A DNA stretch of 64,000 bases from CAG-238 sp963601575 (lineage in GTDB: Bacteria > Bacillota > Clostridia > Peptostreptococcales > Anaerovoracaceae), in assembly GCA_963601575.1 (NCBI GenBank), contig CAVCFO010000001.1:62001-126000 (forward strand), in the 5' to 3' direction. The notes below the pieces were generated by a model. That model did no database searches, had not been told where the DNA came from, and saw only the letters and a program-made list of their open reading frames with translations. Shown piece by piece: positions 8,549 to 16,861 of the stretch (position 1 is the first letter of the stretch; each line of letters opens with the position of its first letter). A program made the position numbers and the translations under genes.

Positions 8549-9610
8549 TTAAAAGTTTTTCATTTTTTCTGCCTGATCGCTGGTGATGAGTCCGTCGATT
8601 ATCTCGTCGATTTCCCCGTCAAGGAAGCTGTCAAGCTTATATATCGTCATGCCGATTCTGTGGTCGGTGATTCTGCCCTGCGGGAAGTTATATGTTCTGA
8701 TCCTCTCGCTTCTGTCTCCCGAACCTACCTGGCTTCTGCGCTCTGCGGAAATCTCGTCGTTTTGCTCTCTAAGTTTCATATCGTATAAACGCGATCTGAG
8801 AACCTTGAAGGCCTTGTCTTTGTTCTTTATCTGGGATTTTTCGTCCTGGCAGGTTACCACAAGCCCTGTAGGGATATGTGTAAGACGAACCGCAGAGTCC
8901 GTTGTGTTTACACACTGACCGCCGTTTCCCGACGAACGGTAAACGTCCACTCTCACGTCGTTAGGATTGATTTCAACCTCCACATCGTCAACCTCCGGAA
9001 GCACCGCAACGGTTGCCGCCGAAGTGTGGATTCTGCCGGAGCTTTCGGTGTCAGGCACTCTCTGCACACGATGAGTCCCGGATTCGTATTTGAGTCTGGA
9101 ATATGCGCCCTTTCCTTTGATAAGCACGCTTGCCTCCTTGACTCCGCCGATATCCGTGGCGTTCATGTCCATGATCTCTGCCTTCCAGCCCCGCCTTTCT
9201 GTATATCTGAGGTACATCCTGAGAAGATCCTGTGCGAAAAGCGCCGCTTCGTCGCCACCGGTTCCCGCTCTAACTTCGAGGATAACATTTTTCTCATCGT
9301 TAGGGTCTTTCGGGAGAAGGAGAATTTTCAGCTCGTCTTCCAGCTGCGGAAGCTTATCCTCGTTCTCGGCAATTTCCATCTTTGCAAGCTCCCGAAGCTC
9401 CTCGTCGCCCATTTCAAGCATTTCCTTTGCCTCGGCTACGCTTTCCTTTGCCTTTTTGTATTCCTTATATTTATTTACGATGGGCTCCATTTCGCCCATT
9501 TCCTTGATGTGCTTCTGCCAAACCGGTTGGTTGCTTATCACATCAGGGTCTGAGACTTTCATGGAAAGCTCCTCGTATTTTTCCAATATGAAATCCAGTT
9601 TATCAAACAT
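8549..9610 (-). CDS. prfA: Peptide chain release factor 1
   Basis: The 353-aa protein recognises UAA/UAG stop codons. The GGQ motif occurs in SSGNGGQCVNTTDSAV (~residue 230), the Gln being the target of the methyltransferase PrmC encoded upstream. HRVQRVPDTESSGRIHTS contains the PxT-type recognition region seen in Firmicutes RF1. AAGGAG lies 7 nt before the ATG. A terminator after rpmE implies that prfA is partly expressed by readthrough or from its own promoter. Confidence 0.97.
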   Translation of the reverse strand: MFDKLDFILEKYEELSMKVSDPDVISNQPVWQKHIKEMGEMEPIVNKYKEYKKAKESVAEAKEMLEMGDEELRELAKMEIAENEDKLPQLEDELKILLLPKDPNDEKNVILEVRAGTGGDEAALFAQDLLRMYLRYTERRGWKAEIMDMNATDIGGVKEASVLIKGKGAYSRLKYESGTHRVQRVPDTESSGRIHTSAATVAVLPEVDDVEVEINPNDVRVDVYRSSGNGGQCVNTTDSAVRLTHIPTGLVVTCQDEKSQIKNKDKAFKVLRSRLYDMKLREQNDEISAERRSQVGSGDRSERIRTYNFPQGRITDHRIGMTIYKLDSFLDGEIDEIIDGLITSDQAEKMKNF

Positions 9611-9636
9611 TTGGTTCTCCTTGATATATCATAAAA

Positions 9637-9661
9637 AAACCGAAATGCAATATTTCGGTTT
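9637..9661 (-). terminator. Terminator after rpmE
   Basis: A 10-bp stem (AAACCGAAAT / ATTTCGGTTT) with a 5-nt loop leads on the minus strand into a T-run (TTTTTTTAT). It separates rpmE from prfA. Confidence 0.8.
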
Positions 9662-9677
9662 AGTTTTCGTCTGATTA

Positions 9678-9878
9678 TTAGTCGAGTTTGTATTTGTTCT
9701 TGAACTTCTCAACACGGCCGCCGCGGTTAATCATCTTGGCTGCACCTGTGAAGAACGGATGACAAGCTGAACATACGTCAAGTCTTAATTCTTCTTTAGT
9801 TGACCTGGTAACGAAAGTGTTACCACATGCGCAAGTTACTTTACATTCCTTATAATCAGGATGGATTCCTTCCTTCAT
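9678..9878 (-). CDS. rpmE: 50S ribosomal protein L31 (zinc-binding form)
   Basis: The 66-aa protein beginning MKEGIHPDYKECKVTCACGN is L31. Four Cys (C-x4-CxC then CSAC) mark the zinc-containing form rather than the Cys-free YtjA type. The ATG at 9878 is preceded by AAGGAAGACGAAC; an upstream frame extension has no ribosome site. The gene has its own terminator and a good upstream promoter, so it is separately transcribed. Confidence 0.96.
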   Translation of the reverse strand: MKEGIHPDYKECKVTCACGNTFVTRSTKEELRLDVCSACHPFFTGAAKMINRGGRVEKFKNKYKLD

Positions 9879-9984
9879 GTTCGTCTTCCTTTCCTGCCTC
9901 CGCCTTTGCCTCAGCATATTTAAACTGGCTGCAACCCATTACAGCCCTTAAATGATATCACACCCTGCGGCAAATTGCAAGCAT
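9879..9984 (-). promoter_or_regulatory. rpmE: rpmE promoter and possible L31 leader
   Basis: On the minus strand TTGCAA-N17-TATCAT is a good vegetative promoter near 9945-9975. The leader then forms GGCTG-TAATGGGTTG-CAGCC just before the gene. Autoregulatory L31 leaders are known in Firmicutes; that this hairpin is one is inference. Confidence 0.45.
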
Positions 9985-10671
9985 TTATTTCAAAAAATCC
10001 GCCGCATCGAGAAATACATCTTTTTCCTCGGTTTCATTTAGGGCTTCTTCTGCAATTTGAGAGAAATTTGCAAGCCTGCTGACAAGATCCGAAAGGCTGG
10101 TGGCCGCCATATTTTCCGGCTGCTGCTTTGCTTCGCCGAGAATTTTTCTCCCAAGCTCGTAGGCTTTTTTCGGAAATTCCGTGTTCAAAATATCCTCCGG
10201 TGTCTGACTGCGGGCCGCCGCAATCACATCGACGATTTCCCATTCGAGATAGTCCGCCATGCCGTAGAAGCTCGCCACCGCTCCCTGCGCCGACTCCATG
10301 GTACTGTCTGCAAAGGCAAGCATCAGCGCCGTCCTCTTGTTCTTGTGTATCTCACCGTCAATGCCATAAAACCTGTCAATTACGGTCTTTATCTGCGCAG
10401 TCATGCCGTAGTAATAAATCGGCGAGAGAAAAACAATCGCGTCCGCCTCGATGATTTCGTCGCGCAGCTCGTCAAAATCGTCCCGAAATACACATGCAGA
10501 AACCCCGCTGTGGCATTTTTCGCAGGCGATGCAGGGGTGTACGTCTTTTTGCGCCGCGTCGAATCTGATGACATCGTGTCCCGACTCGCGGGCTCCCCTT
10601 ATGAACTCCGCCGCAAGCACCGCGGTGGTTCCCATCTTGTGAGGGCTTCCGGTTATAAGCAAAATTTTCAT
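9985..10671 (-). CDS. Flavodoxin-fold NAD(P)H-dependent FMN reductase-like protein
   Basis: The N-terminus KILLITGSPHKMGTT is an FMN-phosphate loop of the NADPH-dependent FMN reductase / iron-sulfur flavoprotein family. CIACEKCHSG carries a CxxC pair, and SPIYYYGMTAQIKTVIDRF is the conserved second FMN-binding region. The C-terminal ~60 residues are charged and unlike the core. AAGGAGG precedes the ATG. It sits between prmC and rpmE, 5 bp after prmC ends. The redox partner cannot be deduced. Confidence 0.85.
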   Translation of the reverse strand: MKILLITGSPHKMGTTAVLAAEFIRGARESGHDVIRFDAAQKDVHPCIACEKCHSGVSACVFRDDFDELRDEIIEADAIVFLSPIYYYGMTAQIKTVIDRFYGIDGEIHKNKRTALMLAFADSTMESAQGAVASFYGMADYLEWEIVDVIAAARSQTPEDILNTEFPKKAYELGRKILGEAKQQPENMAATSLSDLVSRLANFSQIAEEALNETEEKDVFLDAADFLK

Positions 10672-10676
10672 GATGG

Positions 10677-11606
10677 CTACCTCCTTTTTTTCGGTTCAGT
10701 CTTTAGGGTTGCAACGACGATTCTGTCCCTGCCCGCAAGATCCGTAAGGCCTATTATCTTCTCGTACATGCCGGTCTGTCCGAGAATTTCCTTGACAGTC
10801 TCTCTCTGATTATATCCGATTTCGAGCATCAGAACGCCGCCTTTTTTGAGGTGCATGTGAGCCTGCGCTGCTATTTTTCTGTAAAATTCAAGCCCATCCT
10901 GCCCGCCGTCCAGAGCGATTCTCGGTTCGTGATCCCGCACTTCCGGCTCAAGTTCCTCAATCACTGCGCTTTCTATGTACGGCGGATTGCTGATGATAAG
11001 GTCAAATTTTTTCTTCCCCAGCTTTCCTGCAAATGCTTTCGCTTCGAAAAGGTTGCTTTGAACAAATTTTACCTTGCAGCCGTTTCTGCCGGCGTTTTCC
11101 TTTGCAATCGCAAGCGCCGCCTCGCTTACATCCGAGCAGGTCACCTTCGCTTTCGGAAGATTTTTCGCAAGGGAAATTCCTATCGCCCCGCTTCCGCAGC
11201 AGAGGTCGAGGATTTCTGCTCCGGATTTTATGTTTTTCCCCTCGGAATATTCGCACCCTCTAATGGATCCTTTGGTCGCCAGCTCTATGGCGTCTTCCAC
11301 CATGGTTTCCGTGTCCTGCCTTGGAATCAGCACATCTTCGCTGACCGTAAAGGCAAGTCCCATGAACTCCTGCTCTCCTGTTATGTGCTGAAGCGGCGTC
11401 CTCTCCGCCCTTTTTGCGATCAGGTCAAAATACGCCTCGCACTGATTGTCCTGCAAAACGTCCTGCCAGCGCATCATCAGCGTTACCTTATCGTAGCCCA
11501 TCATGTAGCAATACAGCTCCTTTGCGTCGATTGCCGCGTCGGCTACTCCCGCGTTTTCCAGCTGCCGCTGGCCGATTTTTATGATTTCCTTTAATGGTAA
11601 ACTCAT
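10677..11606 (-). CDS. prmC: Release factor glutamine N5-methyltransferase
   Basis: This SAM-dependent enzyme methylates the Gln of the GGQ motif in release factors; its substrate prfA lies in the same block. The N-terminal helical domain (~1-85) is followed by a Rossmann methyltransferase core with LDLCCGSGAIGISLAK and the catalytic NPPY motif in ISNPPYIES. At 309 aa it is slightly longer than usual (~285). It begins 1 nt after the DUF1385 stop. Confidence 0.96.
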   Translation of the reverse strand: MSLPLKEIIKIGQRQLENAGVADAAIDAKELYCYMMGYDKVTLMMRWQDVLQDNQCEAYFDLIAKRAERTPLQHITGEQEFMGLAFTVSEDVLIPRQDTETMVEDAIELATKGSIRGCEYSEGKNIKSGAEILDLCCGSGAIGISLAKNLPKAKVTCSDVSEAALAIAKENAGRNGCKVKFVQSNLFEAKAFAGKLGKKKFDLIISNPPYIESAVIEELEPEVRDHEPRIALDGGQDGLEFYRKIAAQAHMHLKKGGVLMLEIGYNQRETVKEILGQTGMYEKIIGLTDLAGRDRIVVATLKTEPKKRR

Positions 11607-11607
11607 T

Positions 11608-12705
11608 TTACTCTGCCTCCGGAGGGGTATCTGTGTTTTTCACAGTTTCCGCGGTTTCTGCCGTTTCTGCGGTTTCTGCCGTCACCGCATCTTCGGCAGT
11701 GTCTTCCGGCGCGTCTTCCTCTATACATCTTCCCTCGAGGTCGCAAATTCCCTCGAAATACGGCACGTCGTCGCCGTCGTTTAGAACCGCCTTTACCGAT
11801 GCGATTGCAACTTCAAGCTGCTCAAAATTCGGCTCTGCGGTGGTCAGCTTTTGCAGATAAAGCCCCGGCATACTCAAAATTTCCACCAAAAGGTTGTCGC
11901 TTCTGCCCGCCCATTTCAGCAGTTCGTATGAAATTCCCGCGATTATCGGCAGCACAAGTATTCGCGTCGCCATTCTCAGCCAAACATTCGGCCAGCCCAT
12001 GAAAACGTGCACGAAAATCGCCACAACCATTACAAACATCAGAAAGCTTGTTCCGCATCTCGGATGGAGGGTGTAAAAGGTCTGGGCGTTTTCCGGCGTC
12101 AAATCCAGCCCGTTTTCGAAGCAGTGAATGGTCTTATGCTCCGCCCCGTGATATTGAAAGACGGTTTTGATGTCTTTCATTCGTGAAATCAGGAGAATAT
12201 ACAGCACGAAAATCAGTATTCGCACCACGCCTTCTATTATATTCAGCAGCAAAACGCTGTCCGTCAGCGCCGCGCACCAGCCTACTATCGCCGTTGGCAG
12301 CAGCATGAATATGCCGATTGACATTACCAGCGCCAAAATCACCGAAAGTACCATCAGAACGTTCCATGCTTTTTCTCTGCCCAGATGTTCCTCCACCCAG
12401 ATGTCAAATTTGTCTTTCTGGTAGTCCTCCGGATAATATTTTTCGAGGATCTCCGCCGAATACATTAGCACCTTTGTGCCGTAGATCAATGATGCGACAA
12501 AATTTATAACGCCTCTGATAAGGGGGATCCTGCCCCATTTGTTGCCTTGTGGCGTGGGCTGAGTCTTCATGTGGATTCTGCCGTCCGGCAAACGGATTGC
12601 AATGGCAGTCCGTTTCGGACCCCGCATCATAATCCCTTCCATTATAGCCTGCCCGCCGATGGATGTCGGGCAAGCATCTTTCAAAAATATCTTTTTTAAG
12701 TCCAT
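11608..12705 (-). CDS. DUF1385 family membrane protein
   Basis: The N-terminal signature SIGGQAIMEGIMMRGPKRTA defines DUF1385, a conserved Firmicutes membrane protein of unknown function usually beside prmC/prfA/rpmE, as here. Several hydrophobic segments are visible (about residues 115-180 and 215-265). The last ~35 residues form a low-complexity acidic tail with repeated ETA triplets (AETAETAETAET), absent from a typical family member. GAGGAAGG precedes the ATG. Confidence 0.9.
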   Translation of the reverse strand: MDLKKIFLKDACPTSIGGQAIMEGIMMRGPKRTAIAIRLPDGRIHMKTQPTPQGNKWGRIPLIRGVINFVASLIYGTKVLMYSAEILEKYYPEDYQKDKFDIWVEEHLGREKAWNVLMVLSVILALVMSIGIFMLLPTAIVGWCAALTDSVLLLNIIEGVVRILIFVLYILLISRMKDIKTVFQYHGAEHKTIHCFENGLDLTPENAQTFYTLHPRCGTSFLMFVMVVAIFVHVFMGWPNVWLRMATRILVLPIIAGISYELLKWAGRSDNLLVEILSMPGLYLQKLTTAEPNFEQLEVAIASVKAVLNDGDDVPYFEGICDLEGRCIEEDAPEDTAEDAVTAETAETAETAETVKNTDTPPEAE

Positions 12706-12766
12706 TATCCTTCCTCTGTTTTCTCTATTTTTCCAAATGCCCCTTGAGCTTTATGTTAGTTGATTT

Positions 12767-14092
12767 TTAATCATCAATCAAAACTTTTTTTATGATCTGT
12801 ACGAAATCCTTGTTCGTCCGCGTATGCGCCAGATTGTCGATAATCTCGCTTGCCACATCCTGGGAATCACGGTTCGACATGGCGCGTCTCATTGCCCAAA
12901 CAGCTTCCAGCTCGTCCTGATCCATCAGGAGATCTTCGCGCCTTGTGCCCGACTTGTTTAGGCTGATTGCCGGGAAGATGCGCTTTTCGCTGAGCCTGCG
13001 GTCAAGATGAAGTTCCATATTGCCGGTGCCCTTAAATTCCTCGAATATGACCTCGTCCATTCGGCTTCCCGTTTCGACAAGCGCCGTTGCAAGTATCGTT
13101 ATGGAGCCACCTTCTTCCATCTTTCTCGCCGCGCCGAAAAACTTCTTCGGTTTGTGGAGTGCTCCCGGATCAAGGCCGCCGCTTAGGGTTCTGCCGGATG
13201 CCGGAACCACAAGGTTATACGCCCTTGCAAGCCTGGTTATGCTATCTAATAATATTACCACATCTTTGCCATGTTCAACCAGTCTCTGGGCTCTTGCAAG
13301 CACCATCTCCGCCACCTTTGCATGATGCACGGGAAGCTCGTCAAATGTTGAGTAAATGACCTCGCCTCTTTCCAGCGAGCGTTTCATGTCCGTAACTTCC
13401 TCCGGTCTTTCATCTACCAAAAGCACGATAAGCTCGATTTGTGGATAGTTCTTTTCGATGGCATGTGCCACTTTTTTGAGCAAAACGGTTTTGCCTGCCT
13501 TCGGTGGCGCTACGATAAGACCTCTCTGTCCTTTTCCTATAGGCGCGATAAGGTCAATGAGCCTTGTGGAAAGCTCTCTGCTTCCGTCTTCGAGCCTGAG
13601 TCTTTCGTATGGGAACACCGGCGTCAAATCTTCGAAATCCGGTCTTCTGATTGCCGCCCCCGGTTCGTCGCCGTTTACCGTAACAACAAAAAGCAACGCC
13701 CCGAATCTTTCGCCTTCTTTCGGAAGCCTTGTGATTCCTCTGATTTTGTCTCCGGTCTTCAAATTAAATCTGCGAATCTGGGTCGGCGAAACGTAGATGT
13801 CTTTTTCGCTGGTTAGGAAGTTAGAGAAGCGCAAAAATCCGAAGCTGTTTTCTTCCTGGATTTCTAATATGCCCTCGACTTCCGGTCTGTCCTCCCGCGG
13901 CGGTTCCCTGCGAGGATGTTTTGGCTGCCCCTCGCTTTCCTCCGGCGAGTTTTCTATATTTTCTGCGGATTCTATCGCTCCTGCTTTTGCCGCAGACTCT
14001 GTTTCCTGTGCCGGTTCAGCGGCTTCTGTCGTTTCTGTCTGCACTTCTGATATTTCCTGCGGAGCCTCCTCCGTAACCTTTTTTCTTGGCAT
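12767..14092 (-). CDS. rho: Transcription termination factor Rho
   Basis: This hexameric RNA-dependent ATPase terminates transcription. The cold-shock-like RNA-binding domain (GILEIQEENSFGFLR) lies near residues 75-140, the Walker A is APPKAGKTVLLKK, and the Q/R-loop region is typical. The first ~70 residues are a disordered acidic Glu/Ala-rich extension with a basic patch (KHPRREPPRE). I choose the ATG at 14092 (MPRKKVTEE) with GAAAGG upstream; a GTG three codons earlier is possible. The product is 441 aa. Confidence 0.96.
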   Translation of the reverse strand: MPRKKVTEEAPQEISEVQTETTEAAEPAQETESAAKAGAIESAENIENSPEESEGQPKHPRREPPREDRPEVEGILEIQEENSFGFLRFSNFLTSEKDIYVSPTQIRRFNLKTGDKIRGITRLPKEGERFGALLFVVTVNGDEPGAAIRRPDFEDLTPVFPYERLRLEDGSRELSTRLIDLIAPIGKGQRGLIVAPPKAGKTVLLKKVAHAIEKNYPQIELIVLLVDERPEEVTDMKRSLERGEVIYSTFDELPVHHAKVAEMVLARAQRLVEHGKDVVILLDSITRLARAYNLVVPASGRTLSGGLDPGALHKPKKFFGAARKMEEGGSITILATALVETGSRMDEVIFEEFKGTGNMELHLDRRLSEKRIFPAISLNKSGTRREDLLMDQDELEAVWAMRRAMSNRDSQDVASEIIDNLAHTRTNKDFVQIIKKVLIDD

Positions 14093-14175
14093 AAATTTCA
14101 CCTTTCGCGGCCCGAAACGCCGCGCCTTTCTGAGAGTTTAAAGAGTTGATAATCAAAACGAATAAGTTAGAATTA

Positions 14176-14289
14176 TTACAATGTAGAATAACACGGTGAT
14201 ATTTTATACTTTTTTGCGGCAAAATGCAAGGTTTTTGAGAAACTTGCCTCTATAGCCTTTACAAGCGCTTCATACTGTGCAAAGTTCAT
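14176..14289 (-). CDS. Small ORF (37 aa) upstream of rho
   Basis: An ATG at 14289 has an excellent ribosome site (GGAGG, 7-nt spacing) and opens a 37-codon frame starting MNFAQYEALVKAIEASFS and ending in a TAA, 83 bp before rho. It lies in the rho transcript, downstream of a TTGACA-N16-TACTAT promoter. I do not recognise the peptide; it may be a leader peptide, a small protein, or the stump of a larger gene. Its strong start signal is the main support. Confidence 0.4.
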   Translation of the reverse strand: MNFAQYEALVKAIEASFSKTLHFAAKKYKISPCYSTL

Positions 14290-14361
14290 TCCCAAGCCTC
14301 CATATATGCGTTTTTGTCATGGAAAAGATGAAAAACTTACATTTTACAAATCTTTGTTTTT

Positions 14362-14389
14362 ATAGTATGCTATACACATAAATTGTCAA
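14362..14389 (-). promoter_or_regulatory. Promoter for the small ORF / rho
   Basis: On the minus strand TTGACA (14384-14389) and TACTAT (14362-14367) are separated by 16 bp. The overlapping plus-strand elements TTTACA-N17-TATGCT likely drive the divergent DDAH-like gene. Confidence 0.6.
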
Positions 14390-14415
14390 ACAAATTCATT
14401 TCGAGGAGGTACATA

Positions 14416-15189
14416 ATGTTTACAAAAGCAATTACAAAAAAGCCTTGCAAGGCGCTTGTAAGCGGCATTTCAACCGCTCAGTTCGGAGAAGGCACGCCGG
14501 ACTACGAAAAAGCAATCAAGCAGCACGATAAATATGTAGAAACTCTCAGAAGTCTCGGACTTGAGGTATGCGACCTCGAGGCTGACGAAAGATTCCCTGA
14601 TTCCTGCTTCGTTGAAGACCCGGCAGTTGTCATGGAGCGCTGCGCGATTATAACAAATCCTGCGGCGGACTCAAGAAACGCCGAAAAGTTTGAAATCATC
14701 AAGACTATCAGAAAATTCTACGGGCAGGAACAGATTTTCCATATCGAAGCGCCTGGAACATTGGAGGGCGGCGACGTTATGAGGGTAGGTGACCACTTCT
14801 ATGTTGGCCTTTCAGGCAGGACAAATCCTGCGGGCGCAAAGCAGTTCAACGATATTGTAACCAAGTTCGGCTACACATCTTCCACGATTCCTGTAACCGA
14901 GGGGCTGCACCTCAAGGATTTCGCCATTTATCTGGAAAACAACAATATGCTTGTGACGGAAACAATGGACAAAGAGGAGTCCTTCAAAGACTTTAACCGT
15001 TTTGTAGTTGACCCGGACGAGCTTTATGCGGTCAACAGCCTGAATATCAACGGCACGGTTCTCGTCCCGGCGGGATACCCGAAAACCCAAAAGATCATCG
15101 AAGATCTTGGCTATCCGGTAATTCTCATGGATACTAGCGAGTTCCGTTTGATCGACGGAAGCCTGACCTGCTTGTCCCTGAGATTTTAA
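14416..15189 (+). CDS. DDAH-like dimethylarginine dimethylaminohydrolase
   Basis: The 257-aa protein fits the amidinotransferase-superfamily hydrolases that convert N-omega-methylated arginines to citrulline plus methylamine. Support: the acidic pair in DSCFVEDPAVV (~residues 62-72), LEGGDVM (~117-122), the catalytic His in TEGLHLKD (H165), and the catalytic Cys near the C-terminus (C252 in GSLTCLSLRF). AGGAGG lies 6 nt before the ATG at 14416. It is monocistronic, with its own promoter and terminator. Another guanidino substrate (arginine or agmatine analogues) cannot be excluded. Confidence 0.82.
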   Translation: MFTKAITKKPCKALVSGISTAQFGEGTPDYEKAIKQHDKYVETLRSLGLEVCDLEADERFPDSCFVEDPAVVMERCAIITNPAADSRNAEKFEIIKTIRKFYGQEQIFHIEAPGTLEGGDVMRVGDHFYVGLSGRTNPAGAKQFNDIVTKFGYTSSTIPVTEGLHLKDFAIYLENNNMLVTETMDKEESFKDFNRFVVDPDELYAVNSLNINGTVLVPAGYPKTQKIIEDLGYPVILMDTSEFRLIDGSLTCLSLRF

Positions 15190-15192
15190 CAG

Positions 15193-15221
15193 AAAAAGTC
15201 GCGGAGGTTCCGCGACTTTTT
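15193..15221. terminator. Bidirectional terminator
   Basis: A 12-bp perfect stem (AAAAAGTCGCGG / CCGCGACTTTTT) with a 5-nt loop lies between the convergent DDAH-like gene and the GntR regulator. Confidence 0.9.
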
Positions 15222-15268
15222 TAATATTTGCTTTACTTTTGCAGCGGATGCCGGCTCTGCCGGCCGCC

Positions 15269-15946
15269 TTAGCTTTCGCCTTTCATGATCTTGTCTGCAC
15301 GCGCCACAACGAATTCTCTCAGTCTGAGCACATGGGAATCGCCCTTTTCGCGCGCCCTCTCGACATCGCCGCTTACGATTGCATCGAGGATTTCCTGATG
15401 CTCATACGGCATGTTCTTATATCTGGAAAAATCTTCGTAATAAATATATCTGAACCGAAGTGCAAGCTCTTCTACCTGGTTTACCATTTGTATCAAGGTC
15501 TTGTTTCCGCTGCAATTGACAATCATTTTGTGGAAAATCTCGTCTTCCTTGATGATTTCGTCTGTATTGCCGGATTCCACAGCTTTTTTATAAGCCTCCG
15601 TGGCATGTTTGATTGCTTCAACCTCCTCCGGAGTAATTCTCTGGGCCGCAAGTCCCGTCGCCATCCCCTCGAGGAATTCGCGGACTTCCAGAACATCGAG
15701 CATATCCTTGATGGAAATTTCGGAAGCGTAAGCTCCGCGCCTAGGTTCTATGCTGACGAGGCCTTCCTTTTCTAACTTTCGTATCGCCTCGCGAATCGGC
15801 GTGCGGCTCACCCCCATATCGTCTGCAAGTTCAACCTCCATCATCCTTGTTCCCGGCGGGATCTCGCCTATCATAATCTGTCTTTTTAGCTCTTCATATA
15901 CGATTTCCCTTAGCGGTCTGTGATTTTGTAAATCAAAATTCAGCAT
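15269..15946 (-). CDS. GntR family regulator (FadR/FCD subfamily)
   Basis: The N-terminal winged helix contains MGVSRTPIREAIRKLEKEG (residues ~50-68), the GntR recognition-helix pattern. Residues ~85-220 form an all-helical FCD ligand-binding domain. At 225 aa it is a typical single-regulator size. It lies upstream of and co-directional with no obvious target except the DDAH-like gene, which is convergent with it, so its regulon is not evident. GGAGGAGAG precedes the ATG. Confidence 0.9.
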   Translation of the reverse strand: MLNFDLQNHRPLREIVYEELKRQIMIGEIPPGTRMMEVELADDMGVSRTPIREAIRKLEKEGLVSIEPRRGAYASEISIKDMLDVLEVREFLEGMATGLAAQRITPEEVEAIKHATEAYKKAVESGNTDEIIKEDEIFHKMIVNCSGNKTLIQMVNQVEELALRFRYIYYEDFSRYKNMPYEHQEILDAIVSGDVERAREKGDSHVLRLREFVVARADKIMKGES

Positions 15947-15963
15947 CTTTCTCTCCTCCGATT

Positions 15964-16860
15964 TTAAGTGTCTCGTATCGTTTGCGTCCAGTAAGCCTCA
16001 TAGCCTTGTTTTCTAAGCGATACGCCCGCCTCTCTGGCATCTGTGTATGTTTCGTAAATTGCAAATACGGTCGGGCCGCTGCCGCTCATCAAAACCCGCT
16101 TTGCGCCTTTCGTAGCTTCCATTCTTTCCTTGAGCTTTGCTACCTCCGCATAATGTGCAAGGGTATATTCCTCCAAGACATTTGCCATAGATGAGAATAT
16201 TTTCTTTTCGTTTGCATATTTCAGTCCCAAAATAAGGCGAGGTATGTCCGGTCTTGTTATAATTTCGCAGGAGTCAATCCCTGCAAATACCTCTTTCGTA
16301 GAAACTCCAAAGTTTGGTTTTGCAAGCACTATGTGCTTTCGCAAGCCTCTGCGAAGTGCGGTCATCTTCTCTCCTGTTTCCTCACAAAGCGCGCATCTAT
16401 ATGCGGTATTGTGCGTAAGCACGAGGAAGGGAACATCCGCTCCGAGCTTGGCACCGATTTCGCAAAGCTGCCAGGTGTTAAGCCCCATGCTCCATAGCCT
16501 GTTGAGTGCCACGATCACGGCCGCCGCATCGGCGCTGCCGCCTCCGAGCCCCGCTGCTACCGGAATTCTTTTCGTAATATCTATGCTTAGCATGCCGCAG
16601 GCGCCCGCCTTCTCTGCCATCACTGCCGCGGCGCGGTAGGCAAGATTTTTTTCTCCTGCAGGCAAATATGGTTTGCCTGGGCGTAGCCTTATCTCGCAGC
16701 CCTTGGCCTCGCTCTTTTGCCACACAATCCTGATGTCATCGGCAAGCCCGGTCTTTTGCATCAAGGTCTTTAGGCTGTGATACCCATCCTCTCGCACACC
16801 GATTACATCCAGTGCCAGGTTTATCTTCGCGTAAGCTTTTACGGTTATTTCTTTTTGCAC
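15964..16860 (-). CDS. ispE: 4-diphosphocytidyl-2-C-methyl-D-erythritol kinase
   Basis: IspE phosphorylates CDP-ME in the non-mevalonate isoprenoid pathway. It shows the GHMP-kinase ATP loop PVAAGLGGGSADAAA (~residues 91-105), the N-terminal VKAYAKINLALDV, and the C-terminal MSGSGPTVFAIYE. The start is a GTG one base after the upstream gene's stop codon, so translation is probably coupled. The product is 298 aa, a normal length. Confidence 0.95.
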   Translation of the reverse strand: MQKEITVKAYAKINLALDVIGVREDGYHSLKTLMQKTGLADDIRIVWQKSEAKGCEIRLRPGKPYLPAGEKNLAYRAAAVMAEKAGACGMLSIDITKRIPVAAGLGGGSADAAAVIVALNRLWSMGLNTWQLCEIGAKLGADVPFLVLTHNTAYRCALCEETGEKMTALRRGLRKHIVLAKPNFGVSTKEVFAGIDSCEIITRPDIPRLILGLKYANEKKIFSSMANVLEEYTLAHYAEVAKLKERMEATKGAKRVLMSGSGPTVFAIYETYTDAREAGVSLRKQGYEAYWTQTIRDT

Positions 16861-16861
16861 A

